Source: Fragum whitleyi (taxonomy: Eukaryota; Mollusca; Bivalvia; Cardiida; Cardiidae). Taken from it: a stretch of 64,000 nt of DNA. The translations under genes and the position numbers were made by a program. Positions within the stretch are counted from its first letter, which is position 1, and each line of letters opens with the position of its first letter. The DNA lies in assembly GCA_948146395.1 (NCBI GenBank), contig OX411547.1, positions 33,150,614 to 33,214,613 on the forward strand, read 5' to 3'. The notes under the pieces are model-generated. The model made no database searches. It had not been told where the DNA came from and saw nothing but the letters and a program-made list of their open reading frames with translations. Positions 1-12,382 of this stretch are shown here, one piece after another.

Positions 1-671
1 CAGACTGTGTGGATTGCGTGGACTGACTTTTAAGTGTATAAACTTCTTGTACTTGGACCATTTTCTGAATGGTCACCCAAAAACAATTTTCAGTGCCTAT
101 AAATGTAAAGGCAATGAAAACAGTTTTGCACCGACACCTGGGAATGCCTTGTAATAGCGTATGTTTATTTCCTTGACAATTATTACAGGTTTTCTCCATG
201 TTTAAGCATCTATCAGGTTGACATCTTAAAACCTTATAATTAGTTGGGTATCCTTAGTCTAGCCGCAAGACTCTTCTTTACAGTATTTTTTCAAAGGGAA
301 TTAAATGTGTCAGTCATTACATAAATTCCAATTAAGTCCCCGTCTCGTTTTTTGTTCAGCCCTTGTAAATATGAACTTGAATTAAAGAGTCTTGAAATAG
401 AACTACTACAAAATATTTCTGAAAATGCTAACAAGTTCTACTGCAGCCAGTCTAGGGTATCCTATGAATATTTGGATATTTAATCATATCAGGAGAGATA
501 ACTATTTAACTCTTACCATATTATATCATTATGGTTTAACTCCCTTTGTTCTGATAAAGTAGTAACAAAATTACAAAATGTTTTTGTTTGTTTTTTCAAG
601 ACAGATTATACCAAGGACAGAGATTAGCATGTTGATATCCTAACCTATCTATACTTTATGTATTTGACATA
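1..671. other. No gene recognised
   Basis: AT-rich, with stop codons in all frames. A faint trace of the 16131 hairpin family lies near 95-150. Confidence 0.5.
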
Positions 672-890
672 ATTATGACAATTTGAAATGCTGGTGAGGT
701 GCAAACAATGTGCAGCATAGTCATATACTGTAAATATAAAGTTAACCTAATTGTGTACAGATATTTTGAGACCTTACCTATCTACTTAGAGCATAGTAAA
801 GACTCTGGTCAGACTGTGCGGATGCACAGCCTGGTCAGAGTCTTTGCTCTGCGCACATTTGATATTGTTGGATATCTCATGCACAGGCTC
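672..890. mobile_element. GAGCCTG-family MITE, degraded copy
   Basis: Contains the family core, a palindrome around aagactctggtcagactgtg, and the right terminus gcacaggctc at 881-890. The left terminus is degraded. It is non-coding; an ORF across it is spurious. Confidence 0.65.
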
Positions 891-1029
891 ATATATCATC
901 TTAGAAAGTGGCATTTGTACGTAAATTTTAGTACTCTTTAGAGTTTAAGATTGACATTCGAGTTCATTCACACAAAAGTGAAAATGATATTGAACATGGT
1001 GAAATGAACAAAGAAAAAGATGTGTTTGT

Positions 1030-1330
1030 GAAGCACTAATTCCCCTGAAAATGCATTTTTTCGAACTCTGACCTTGACAGATCGCCTTGACCGTGTCACA
1101 TAATATTTTCAAACTCTGCCCTTGATAGATCGCCTTGACCATGTCACGTGACCTTGATTTCTATAGATGTGCGTCATTAAGATCCATCATCATAATATGT
1201 GTATCTTGAATAGCCTTGAAGCAATTGGCAATTTTAAGTTTTTTGGTTTACTTTTGCAAACAAACAGACCAACAGACAGACTGATGGACAGACAGACTGA
1301 ATAAATCAAAACAATATACCCCAATCTTTT
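1030..1330. repeat. Dispersed repeat (ccttgac / cagacagacag)
   Basis: Matches 12640-12910 in order: ccttgacatatgaacttgtc-like, catgtcacgtgaccttga, atccatcatcat, ttgaagcaattggcaat, then (CAGA)n. No coding content. Confidence 0.6.
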
Positions 1331-1477
1331 GATGCCATATAAACATATAGGCAGTTACAACTGTTTCTGGCTTACCCATCATATTGTGAATTTATGATGA
1401 GTGTATTACTGGAGATCAATCCAACCTTCTTGCACAGCTTCTTAGGTTTGAATATAATCTTTCTTGATTATTTCCCT

Positions 1478-1750
1478 CATAGCACAGCACGGCAAACTGT
1501 CAATCTTAAGGTCCCAGGTTCAATCCCTGACAGTAGCACTCATCCCTTCCAACCATTTGCCTTCAACCAATAGGTTGATAATAGTAGACTTATGTGGGAC
1601 AGCAGCTGGAGGCTAGGAAAGGATGTAATCATGAAATGGTAGTACTGGTGTGAGGAATATCAGGAATCTATTGTTAGGTGCTCCAGCCTGCGAGATATGA
1701 CTGCAATAATGATAAAAGCGCCGTAATACCCCATTCAAACAAACAAACTT
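1478..1750 (+). mobile_element. tRNA-derived SINE, long copy
   Basis: A box-B-like GGTTCAATCCC at 1509-1519 is followed by a SINE body (agcagctggaggctaggaaa, ctgcgagatatgactgc) and a 3' end gccgtaataccccattcaaa running into (CAAA)n. Other copies lie on the minus strand at 16213, 16600, 17358, 23385 and 35405, and on the plus strand at 60090. Confidence 0.7.
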
Positions 1751-2522
1751 AATACTTACATCAGGGAAAATCTTTTTTAGCTCAGTGATTAGAATATTAG
1801 TCTTGATTACCAATTCAAATATTACTTGTCAGCAAAGGTTCTTCCCCTACCAGATGCTTGGATACCATGGTTGATCACATTATACATTCCATCTTTCCAC
1901 AGGAATATTTAAAGAAGTATACACAAGGGAAAGGGGTTGGTTTCTTTGTAAAATCATGAATTTTTTAAAAGTTTTTTACCTTTAACCCTTGAATTAAACC
2001 AGATATTTTCTTCAACCTGCACTGGTAAACAGCAAAATAATTAAAGAATCGGAAAAGGATTAATCTCAAGGCTTGAAGAGCTAAATATAGAATGAATTTA
2101 AGACTATTGAGCCTTAATTGTATTGATTTGCAATGGGTCCAATTAAGATGATTGACGAACTTGCGAGAAGATCAAGTAAATTATCTGCTGATTGGCCTGA
2201 AAATGTCAAAAGTCAAACCAGTAAAGATATTGTGTTAACCCTTATGGTTTGCACAATAAACATCAAAATAGTGACATTATTATAAGTCTTAAACACATTC
2301 TTTCTTTTCATTGATTTTCTGTCTATATTGGTGGTAATGGTATTAAGAAAAATGTGATGTATAATGATAGAGGAAATTATTTTCATTATCAAATTCAAGA
2401 CATTTCTTATATTCAAACAACTTTTGATCAATTCTCCAGGAAAAGCTGCCTTAGTGATGAAATTTCAGATGTATTACCCAGAAGTAGGGAAATTTAACTT
2501 AAGGCCTCTTTTTCTGTAATGT

Positions 2523-2925
2523 TCAGGGTTCGACACTAACTCCTGAGATTAAGGAGTCCATTGGACTCCTAACACATGAAATCAAGGAGGCCAAGCTCAA
2601 AGTAAGGAGTCCAAATTTTCAAAATTGGAGAACATTGTGGAAAAGAAGAAATTGCATGTTATAAGCAATTTCTTCTTCTCTACAATATTCTTTCAAAGAC
2701 GAGTTTGTTTCTCAGAACACTGCAGGAAGCAAACAAATGTTTTCTTCAACACTAAACTTTTGTAGTGAAAAGATTTGCCAGTTTTGGCAAACATTAGTTT
2801 TTCAAAATATTCCCATATGATCCTAATGGGGGCCATCGGACTCGTTACTTGCAAATGGAAGAAGTCCAAACTGGTAAACAAGGAGTCTTAGACTCTTTGA
2901 CTCCCCTTAGTGTGGAACCCTGATG
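2523..2925. mobile_element. 400-bp TIR MITE with central hairpin
   Basis: tcagggttcgacactaac at the left is mirrored by gtgtggaaccctga at the right. The middle holds the dispersed hairpin tggaaaagaagaaattgc...gcaatttcttcttctc. ORFs across it are spurious. The hairpin recurs at about 13070-13125, 24110-24170 and 52400-52460. Confidence 0.68.
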
Positions 2926-4881
2926 TTGAATATTGCAAAATGGGGACAATATGTGTGCATGGTCAGGTGATGAGGAAAATTTTGTTCTGTCCATAAATAT
3001 AGGAGGATTGGTGTTTTCAAGAATATGGATGCCGGACATAATTGAATGTATAGACAGACAGACAGACAAACAGAGAAGATTGTACAAATATACTTCCACC
3101 TATAGCAGCATATAGAATGAATGTGCTTTGAGAAAAGTATTTCATTGAGTGTTAAAGCTTGACAACATAATTATATTGTCACATTCTAAATGCTTTTTCT
3201 GAAAATGAAGACAAAAACACAATTTAACTCTTAAACAGTCATGCAGTGTTGAAATAAAGAACTACAATGTATGTAAACTAAGTTATAGTGAAAATCTGTA
3301 GCAAGAAATAAAGGGCCATCTTATTTCTGGCCAGGATCATACCTGGGTGTAGACTGGCCCATTTGTCAACTATCAGAACAGCCTAGGCTATTCTGATAGT
3401 CGATATTTGGACCAGTCTATAGCCAGCTGTCTGAGAGATACTCTGATAAAGTGGGCACCAATACCCGCCCCGTGTCAGATTAATAAGTTGGCCCAAAGAT
3501 TAAGGTATTAGTATCACATCAAGGTGTTGTTATTCTTTCTGGTTACAAAATGCCCATTATCCCAAACAAACATTTGAACAACACATCTTCTATATGTCAC
3601 AATGGCTGCCTTGATTAGACTTCACTCAATTTTGCAGGCATGCATGTCAAGCTAGCAATACTGAACAAACCGCCATCTCACAACCTACTTATTAAACAAG
3701 TGAGCTTGACCTTATGCCAAAAGACAGGATGGAAATAATCATTACAAGGTGAACAAAGCCAGCCATTACAAATTGGAAAACATTTGGAACACCTAAAATT
3801 TCAATGGATGATGATGACTGATAAAATGGATTAACTTGAAAATGAGCATTATCTTCTGCTTGAAAAAAATATGAACTTGAGACGTCTAAGCTAAAAATGT
3901 TCTCCATGTGTCCAACAGCAAGATTGTATGATAGCAATAGCCAGACTCAAAAATGTATTAAATTTTATATCAATTCAATTACTTGACCTTAGCAGATGCG
4001 GGATCCACAGTAAGTTCAGGGTTACAAACAAACTTCTTCTATAACCTAATTATTTTAATTTGTGTGCAATTGTAATAAGAATTTGGTATTCATACGAAAC
4101 GAAAACTCCATTTGTAAGCTTACTTATAAATACCCATTACAGAAACATAGAGAGACATTAGAGGGACTTAACTTTTTCATAGAGATAATGTATAATTAGT
4201 CTTTCTAGTGACATAATCTCATTATTAGATAGCCAGACTTTTAATAGTGACAAAAATCTAAGAGAAATCACAGCAAGACATAACAAATAATAGTTCTCTG
4301 AAAATAAGATAGACACACTTTAAAGTAACTAGAACCTAAACTTTACAGTGACTAAATCACATAAATTCACCTTTCTCTCATAATAATCAAGTCAGACCTT
4401 AAGAATAAAGTTATTAAACTCTCAAAGAACTCTTGGAGAAACAATGAAAAACTTTAGAGTGACTTAATCAAATCACATAATCTCAGTTTTATCTCATGAT
4501 CGATAAAGTCAAAATACAAAAGATGATATTGCCAGAATTAATACTCATTATACTGTCTAATTCTGATAGATATAAATTTCCAGAATACATAGTAACTAAA
4601 ACCTCTGAAAGATTATAGCTTAATTTAATTTATAGACAGTATAGTTCCATTCCCTTTATACAATAATGTAGTTGCTTTCTTCTGATAATCATGACAAAAT
4701 GACAATTTTAGGTTTGTTATGCGAAAGAAATGAAGGGGGTTCCAAATGTGAAATACATGTACACATAGAAACAGAGAACATTGTGAACATTTACAATGAA
4801 CATGAAATTAATTGTCTGACAACACAAGACATAAAATAAAATCTGTTATTCATTGAAACACAAAAACATAAACAAATTTAC
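2926..4881. other. No gene recognised
   Basis: AT-rich. It contains a (CAGA)n stretch near 3050 and the hairpin at 3350. Further minus-strand exons of the DCX gene could lie here; none could be supported. Confidence 0.45.
3350..3420. repeat. Imperfect hairpin
   Basis: tagactggcccatttgtc... pairs with ...gatatttggaccagtcta; arms of about 34 bp with several mismatches around the central gcctaggc. Confidence 0.65.
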
Positions 4882-4911
4882 CATCTTTGTTGCGACCTCT
4901 GAGATCACCAG
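4882..4911 (-). CDS. Candidate 30-nt microexon of the DCX gene
   Basis: On the minus strand ttttctcttcag is followed by 30 nt and then GATG|gtaaat. Entered in phase 1, as the DCX exon ends, it reads A-GDLRGRNKD and leaves in phase 1, so it joins to EPWSL as EPWSLAGDLRGRNKD. The strong acceptor, the acceptable donor, the phase match and a charged, open peptide support it. No transcript evidence is available here; it could be a chance match 6 kb downstream. Confidence 0.45.
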
Positions 4912-5343
4912 CTGAAGAGAAAACATAGTTTTGAGACGAATGAATTTGTGAAATTATATATATCTTTAAACGTAAACTCAAATCCTTCTATTTGAAAGGC
5001 TTTTTCGACCTTTTCTAAATTGAAATATATTTTTTAATTAAGTATGAGGTAGTTTTAAGACTTATTTCTTATACCTTTTATAATTTGATATTGTTTTACA
5101 TGAATTATTTGTTTATACACTTTTATGTACAACGCCATTGAATATGTTTTTAACGTAGAAATAGGTGTTTTATCAAATTACCAAGTTTAAGTTTAGTTTC
5201 TTTGAGCGATCATAGTGCCGTAAATAAAACTTTCTATTAGATGCAGTAGAAATGTTGATTTTTTTGGTCATTCAATGGCAAATTGTACAATATGAGTTTA
5301 AGGATAACCTCTGTTTTCCTTATAATCAAAGGAACTGATATTT

Positions 5344-6408
5344 GAGCCTGTGCGTGACATTTCCAACAATTTGACATGTGGGTCAGGTTCAAACATTGAG
5401 CAGCCAAGACAGCCACCTAGTGCAAATAGAAGATTACCTGACTGTCTATAAAACTAGAAAGCCATGAATGGCTTGAGTCGCTCCACAGGCTTGAAATTCT
5501 TGAAAAAGCAAATCTAAGGTTTGACTAGATTTTAAGATATTTTGGGTTCTACTGATGTTGAAATGATTTTCAAAAATGCCACTATATAACATATAGAAAA
5601 ATGACCTCCGCCCATAAAATACATATTTTTTATCCGATCACAATAATTTTTGGCAGACTGATAAATCTTCACTCAAGGATCATTCCAGTGAAGTTTGGTT
5701 GATATCCATCTATTACATTCTGAGAAAATGATTTTCAAAGTTTCCACTAGAAAACATATAGAGAAATGACCTCCGCCCATAAAATGCATTTTTTTCATCC
5801 GATCACAATAATTCTTGGTACACTGATGAAGGGTCCACCAAGGATCTTTCCAGTGAAATTTGGTTGTTATCCATCGATTAAATTTTGAGAAAATGATTTT
5901 CAAAGTTTCCACTATATAACATATAGAGAAATGACCTCTGCCCATAAAATGCATTTTTATCATCCGATCACAATAATTTTTAGTAGACTGATAAAGGGTC
6001 ACCCAAGGATTATTCATGTAAAATTTAATTGGTATCCATCAATTAGAATTTAAGAAAAGTCACTTTTTACCATATTTGGAAATTAGCCACGCCCATTAAA
6101 ACTATGTTTTTCATTGGATCAAAATTTCTTGAACAACTTTGAAAGCGGGTCACCAAAGGATCATTCCTGTGAAGTTTGGTTGAAATTCATCCAGTAGTTT
6201 CTGAGGAGAAGATTTTTAAAGAAAAAGTTTACGACCGCACGGACGGACGGACGGACGGACGCACGACGGACACAACGCCATGACAATAGCCCCAGTGGCT
6301 TTCAGCCAGTGGAGCTAAAAAAATGGCCAGACTGTGCATCTGCACAGTCTGGCCATTGTCTTTTCTTGGGACACTTTTGAATTTGTTGGGAATGTCACTC
6401 ACAGGCTC
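5344..6408. mobile_element. GAGCCTG-family MITE split by a Helentron-like copy
   Basis: The left half (5344-5453) begins GAGCCTGTGCGTGACATTTC and the right half (about 6322-6408) ends in CTCACAGGCTC. The Helentron-like copy 1 sits between them. ATTT flanks both outer ends, a probable 4-bp target duplication. This shows the MITE is older than the Helentron insertion. Confidence 0.75.
5454..6316 (-). mobile_element. Helentron-like (pearl-type) element, copy 1
   Basis: Non-autonomous element with a tandem core of units of about 165 bp sharing the phrases 'ccgcccataaaatgcat' and 'tatagagaaatgacctc'. A (CGGA)n microsatellite lies near the far end at 6236-6262. In element orientation (minus strand) it ends in a 7-bp-stem hairpin (AAGCCATTCATGGCTT) followed by CTAG, a Helitron-type CTRR terminus. 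The other end is the ggctttcagcc/agctcc motif. It has no coding capacity; the long ORF inside is a by-product of the tandem units. Confidence 0.85.
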
Positions 6409-6704
6409 ATTTGTCAATATCTAACAAGAAGTCTCAGTAACGCGTGTAAGTGCATTGTGCTTGGTTATTGAGAAAATAGTATAAATCAGTACAAAACAGG
6501 ACTTAATTTGTACAAAAATAAATTTAGCAATACCCTTTGATAATATAAGTTGCTCTTCTTTTAGTGCACATAACATATTCCAAATTGAAGTGAATGCCTT
6601 TAGTAATATCAGAGATATTACAAAATATCAGAGCTTTCAGACAACCACCACCACAAAAATTGTGATGCCAAGTCTAAAACAATACCTTTAGTATTGTAAC
6701 AGAG

Positions 6705-6905
6705 CTAAATTAAGATAGAGGGAGTTTTTTGGACTTCAAATTAAATGATTTCAAAAAACACTTGTACAAATCCTATACTTCGGGTACTTGTTGGAATCGT
6801 CTTGTCGAGACCATTCAAATGAGTGCCACAGTATGAACAAGAAATTACGATTTTAGAATTGAATTAAATGCCCTCTCCCCCCTCTTATCTATAACTCTGC
6901 TGTCA
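6705..6905. mobile_element. MITE with gagggggtattttgg ends
   Basis: Family with imperfect inverted ends (cagagctacagatagaggg... and ...ccctcttatctgtagctctg) and an internal palindrome ttgtctcgtcgagacaattc. Other copies: 9196-9385, 12383-12575, 27303-27482, 33432-33592, 53418-53612 and 55730-55888. Confidence 0.7.
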
Positions 6906-7659
6906 GACATAGGATCTTGTATTCATGAAGCAATTTAGTTAGCACTTTCTTCCAGAAAGGTACCACTTTCTTGCAGAAAATTTTAAATATCAAAGTGAGA
7001 GATAGCCAGATATACTTATTCACAGAAAAAATCTTTACTGTACAGTTTATAATTTCACAATAGAAGGACAAACATTAGACAAAAGCATTGTTTAATAAGG
7101 GAGTAATAGCCTTTCTGAAATGGCATTACCTCTTTTATAAAGGCCGCAGCAGTGACTTTGTGACAAAATGACATTAATGTTTAAAGTAGATGGACTAAAA
7201 CAGCAGGGAAACAAGGATTAGCGAGAGAGTCCTAGGTGACAGATATTGATCGACGGAGCATTGAGATATTCTTTATCATAACAAGTCAATAGCATTAAGG
7301 TGTTCACATGCCACATGTTACAAGGACTTAGGGTTTCTTTTTCCAATTAGAGGCCTGCTTAATTGTTTTGTAAAGGCAGTCTGTAAAATGCAAGAAATCT
7401 AGCCAAAATGATTCAAATAGGCAAAATTGCATGAAAATCAACTTTATGTGGTAGAAAATAACATGCAGCGGTTGCATGACACTATAACTGTTTTTCAATG
7501 GGGTTCCGCAGAAATTGATGGAGAGCCCTCCAGGTTACAAGAGATCCCTTCCTTCATTTACATAGGTAAAATTATAGAGAAAGAGTAGGAAAAAAAAGGT
7601 TACATATGCTAATATCATTGCAAGCCAAGGGGTCTAGCACCACTTTGTTCCTTACAAAC

Positions 7660-7880
7660 ATATACCTTGGTTTATTTAACCCGAATTTGACCTCTGTGCA
7701 AAAATGCTTTAATAATAATTGCCTACATATCTTATCAATTAGCAAAATATATATTACATTCAATACCCTTTATTTTTCATTCCTATGAAATCACGTGCAA
7801 AGCCAAGTAGGCATAATCAGAATTTTATTCATCTAATTGCAGATGTCCAATTCTGGTCAATAAAACCGCGCTACACAATA
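7660..7880. repeat. Dispersed repeat (empty-site copy)
   Basis: Shares tattacattcaatacc, cattcctatgaaa and aataaaaccg-c-gctacac with 17235-17525. This copy lacks the SINE piece found in the other. ORFs across it are spurious. Confidence 0.65.
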
Positions 7881-9195
7881 GAGTGTTCCTGGTCAAAACT
7901 TTATGGTAACAAATATCATTTCAATTTAAAGGCTGCGCTTTCCTCCAAACTAAATGACTCTACTTTACTATGAAATATTATTTGAAATTTTAGTTGTCAA
8001 CTTAATGCCGAACAAGATAATAAATAATGAATTATGGGGTGATTTACAGGGTCGTAATTATCATAGGAGGTCACTCTTTTTGAAAGAATTGACGTCATAA
8101 ATCAGTGAATTGTGCCCTTTTGCAAGTTCATGCTAACTGCTTATTAATTTTAATACTCCAAAGATAAATTCAATGCTTACACTTATCTACTACCAGGGTT
8201 TTAGGGGACCCAGGTTTAGCAAGTCTTTGACCCAGAAATTAGTAGTCAGGACTATCAAAACTATCAGATGTGAGTCCCATTAACCATCTAGAGATCAACT
8301 TCAGAAAAGAATTGAAGACTGTTAAAAACAGTCTTCAATTCTTCTGGCCTGAGTCTATGCTTGACGCACATTTGAAAAATTGTTGAAAATGTCACACATA
8401 GGCTCGTATAGTAAAGTACCAGTACTAAGGCACTTAAATAATACAATTAACTTAACCAAGATATCATGTATAGAAGACAATTACTCAATATATTTGTAGA
8501 GGGCCTCTAACTTTTCAATATCCAATAACAAATTATCGATAATCAACAATTTATCAGCATAAAATGGACAATAAAAATCGAAGGTCTTGGTATTTATCTT
8601 TCAGATAAGAACCTCTAGGTTTCTAAATCAACCCTTCCCAAGGAGGAATTTTTTCTTTTTTATTTTTGAGGCATCTGATCAAAGTTCAGGGCATATAACG
8701 TTCTGGGATTTCTAAAAATAATTACTTGAAAAGTATTTAAATTTTCAGCAAAATTATAAATGCTAGTTTATCTACTTATGACTTCCTTTCATAACTTATA
8801 CCTAGGAACTATAGAAAAACCTGACCTGCTCATACCAAATACCGTATTTTTCCTCTAATAATAGCACCCTCCCTAAAAGTAGCATCCCTACATTTATTTC
8901 TAAGAAAACCCACTTCAAATGCCTAAATTTTAGAAACTTTTTGAGACTTCTTCTCTATTTTGAGATATGTTTCCTCTAAACAATCATTTATATGATTGTT
9001 TAGAGGAAATTGACCTGAAATTAAAGGAAAGGGGCCTAAAACACATATGTTTTAATTATTTTTTAAATCAGAAAATGCATACAAAATGAAAGCTCCCTGA
9101 CCATGGCATGTAAAGCTCCCGGGGGCATTTATAAGGAGAAATACATTATTTATTAAGCAAACTACTTCTAAATGATCAAATATGGCCAGACACAA

Positions 9196-9385
9196 AATCA
9201 GAGGTACAGATAAGAGAGGCTATTGCCAGTATAAAATATTTATTTCTCATCGATATCCTATATTGTGTGTACTCATTGGAATTGTCTCATCAAGACACTC
9301 CCAATTATTACACACAACATAGGATTTGTGCAAGTACTGGTGAAATAATTCAACTTGATATTCATAATACCTCTATCTATAGCTC
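9196..9385. mobile_element. MITE, gagggggtattttgg family
   Basis: Copy with the central palindrome attgtctcatcaagacact and end cctctatctatagctctg. It lies just upstream of the secreted-protein ORF. Confidence 0.68.
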
Positions 9386-9436
9386 TGATGTGAATGTAAG
9401 TGAAAAAGTCATTGTGTGTATTTCAAAAGCATATGC

Positions 9437-9693
9437 ATCATGAAGGGGTTTTTTTTTTGTATGAGGATTTACTCTGCTTTCAACATTATTTCAGTTGTAC
9501 TAGGGTTACTGGTGCTCCTACCCTTGGCTTCTGGTTTGCAAAACTACTACAGCCACAAATTTTCAACCAAACCACCAGCTTACGAATACACAGACATAAT
9601 CTTTGCCGATCTCTGGGAGATAAATGATCCATGTCACAATAACTTATATAAACTGTCGGATGAAAGTTGGCTGAGCTGGAGATATAACTTTTG
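9437..9693 (+). CDS. Secreted protein start, D8C-like, possibly truncated
   Basis: ORF of 85 codons. MKGFFFCMRIYSAFNIISVV followed by LGLLVLLPLASG is a clear signal peptide with a likely cleavage after ASG. It is followed by LQNYYSHKFSTKPPAYEYT and, near the end, DPCHNNLYKLSDESWLSWR. The last part resembles the opening of the D8C domain of uromodulin-like proteins (DPCxxxxxLxDxSWRS). The reading frame then ends at TGA. Either an intron donor before the stop was missed, or this is a short secreted peptide or a broken gene fragment. A tttcag at 9489-9494 could also act as an acceptor, which would make the ATG irrelevant. Confidence 0.4.
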
Positions 9694-10199
9694 ACAGGGT
9701 TTTGTCTTATATCATGGTTATATACTTTTATTTATATATATATCTAAGCAAAATTGTGCATATTGGACATTATATTCTAACTTAGTTTAGTTTATACATT
9801 TAATTTTAGGTCAATTATGACAAAAGCTTGGGTTTATAGAGTCAATTATTTGATTATTGATAGTTGGTTTTCAAAATTCCTTGTACAATGTAATTTCATT
9901 GACAAAAGTTCTTCAATGCATTGATATCGTGTTACATCATGTTCTCCTTTTCAATATAATTTTCATTAAATTTCTCATTATATTGTAAATTTGAATTCTG
10001 TTGAATGTATTCTAAGACATAGTGCTTGTAATATTTTATTACTTTACAGAAAGTTTGATTTAAGTTTGATTTTTGATTTGATGACCATGTGCAAAAAGGT
10101 CGTTTGTGCATATATACAATGACTATTTGTATGGCGCATTAAATTGTCTACAGTCTTAACAAGAGATTTGTTTGTTGGCGTATATTAAAATCAAGAGAT

Positions 10200-10990
10200 C
10201 CCCATATCCCTGTGTGTACAAATTGTCACCAATCCAGTTTAGAACATGAATCTAAATCAATTTACACAAATTGAATCAGTTAGATGCCCCTCAAGAAGAT
10301 ACAGAGAATTTCTACACTCAACAAATTTTCTTAAATCCAATAAGATAAACAAAAGCACAGCATGTGGTTGCAGTGCTTGGCGGCAGGTGCTGGATAATGC
10401 AAAAAATCTTAGTCTAAATTGGCATAACTCTTACAAAAATGCTTTCAGAATTATTCCCCCTTGATAGTCTGGATAGCTCTCTTCATGGTGAATGCTTATG
10501 TCAAGTTTCATGGAGTTACAACAGAGATATGACCAAGATGGCCATACCAATGCAAGTTATAATTTGAGGGTTTAGTTTATGTGTTAATGTTTATCTATAG
10601 GCACTTATATCAGTATTGCAAAGGGAGATGAGAGGGATGAGAAGTTTTTTTGTACCCAGGTACCCAGGATCTCTTTACCAGCAGGTACTCAAGTACCCAA
10701 TGATAACTGTCCATTTATTTAATTTCCGACATGGATTTTAGGGACACAGGTGTTGTGAGTAAGGAGCCAGGACTCTCAAAACTATCTGATGTAGGTCCGT
10801 AGTACCATCTGGGAATCAACTTCAGAAAAGAATTGAAGACTGTTTTGAACAGTCTTCAATTCTTTTCTGAGGTTGATCCCCAAGGTACATAGTGCCAAAA
10901 CAATTGTTGGGTAACGGGGGTAATGATTCTGGACCCCAATAGGAATGTTAACCTTCCCGATACCTGAGTACTTGAGTGCTCATCCCTAGC
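10200..10990. repeat. Two dispersed repeat fragments upstream of the DCX exon
   Basis: 10370-10560 (gggcataactcttac-type and caacagagatatgaccaa) has a relative at 58795-58960. 10630-10990 carries the hairpin gaattgaagactgttttgaa / cagtcttcaattcttttct, shared with 8190-8345. No gene was recognised. Confidence 0.55.
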
Positions 10991-11076
10991 TCTAGCAAGG
11001 ATAATGAAAACTTTTTTCCCTGGAGTGACAACGCAGATAGCCTATGTCTATTTTAGACCTTGTTGACAAACCTTAC

Positions 11077-11494
11077 CTAAAGACCATGGTTCTAGCTCCG
11101 CCTTGCCATATTTAATTGGTTTGTATCCTTCAAATCCGGCACACACATATGCACGTCCATCTTGAAGGTCCTCGATATCAACTACGCGTCGACCACTTGC
11201 AGGGGTAAATATCTGACGCACACCATAGGGAAGATTTAAACTAGATGGAAGTTTTCCCGTGAGATCGTTAAGAAGGTCAGTAAAGTTAAAGTAACGATGA
11301 GGTGTAATGTAGAGTTTCTTCCCTTTGAAGTAACGGTCCCCATTGACAAAGAAGCGTACTTTACGAGGCCTCCGTAAATCTCTGTATCTGTCGTCTACGA
11401 CGTCTCTGTGTGCCTGTGAAACATTCGCATTAAAGTTGAAGGCACGTCTTGACATAGTTTCTGTCATTTGCGATGGATTATTTGTTGTCCCCGT
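11077..11494 (-). CDS. Doublecortin-domain protein, first coding exon
   Basis: Encodes 130 residues from ATG at 11467 to the donor TTTAG|gtaagg, ending in phase 1. Residues 33-122 form one doublecortin (DCX) domain: RPRKVRFFVNGDRYFKG, then the FTDLLNDLT helix, LPYGVRQIFTP, and DLQDGRAYVCAGFEGYKPIKYG. DCX domains bind microtubules. The domain is closer to DCX/DCLK-type repeats (NGDRYFKG) than to DCDC2, but the subfamily cannot be fixed from one domain. A probable acceptor (tttttctggtag) at 11495-11496 gives a short 5' UTR of 27 nt in this exon. The next exon may be the 30-nt one at 4882-4911. Confidence 0.88.
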
Positions 11495-12382
11495 CTACCA
11501 GAAAAATATGTTGATAAATCATCGAGGGATCACATGGTGTCACATGTTCTACACTTTACTACCTGACCATTTCCTATAATAGAATAAAATTTCTCCCATT
11601 ACCAGATGAAACAAATTAAGATTGGCGCAAAACAAGAGAAGTTGAAGATGTTACAATTTTTTATAGCTGAAATTTTGAAAATCTCTTCTTTGAGAAACAA
11701 AAATGTTACCATTTACTAAATTATTTCCTGAAGCATTTTTTGTGGGTTTGTGAGGAAAATGACCTCATTATATAATAAAGTAAATAAGAAGCTATTTATG
11801 CTAGCAAAATGATATTCCATCAGTTTGATAACATAGATCAACATTTTCATCAATCTTTCTTTGTTTACCAAGATTTTTGCCATTTTTAAACTTGTCCAAT
11901 TTAAAAGATGATGCATGTAGAATTAATAGATCAAGGTGTCTGCTTATCATGGCATTAGGTTCTATAATGTAGATATTATTCTTGTATCTAATGTTCAGAT
12001 TTAATCAGACTAAATTTTGTAGATCTTAATTTAGGCAAAATTACAAAATTGCTTCCTGCATGAGCTCATTGAAAGACAAATCAGTAATCGAGATATTTGA
12101 GGTTACTTCAACCAACAAAATCCATGACATGGCATCCTTTAATGCACACCGTAAAATGCAAGACAATTAATACAGTAATATTGGATATCAAATTTAAACT
12201 GAATTGCACTTCAGAAATGTGCAATCCTGTATAATTGGTTTATGATATAATCAAGATATATTTACATTTTGGAAATCAAAGCAGTTGAATTCATGCCTCT
12301 GGTAACTTATCTAATACTTCCTTAAACGAGAGAACCTAACAGGACAGTCCTAAAGTTCCACACCTGTATCAAATCCTGAACA
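11495..12382. other. Upstream of the DCX exon, no feature seen
   Basis: AT-rich, without a recognised repeat or promoter. It should contain the 5' intron or promoter of the DCX gene if the acceptor at 11495 is used. Confidence 0.4.

Noticed and set aside
5673..6017. Minus-strand ORF with two similar repeats (MHFMG-G-HFSIC)
   Set aside because: It is the tandem core of a Helentron-like element read through; the repeated protein is a by-product of the 165-bp units.
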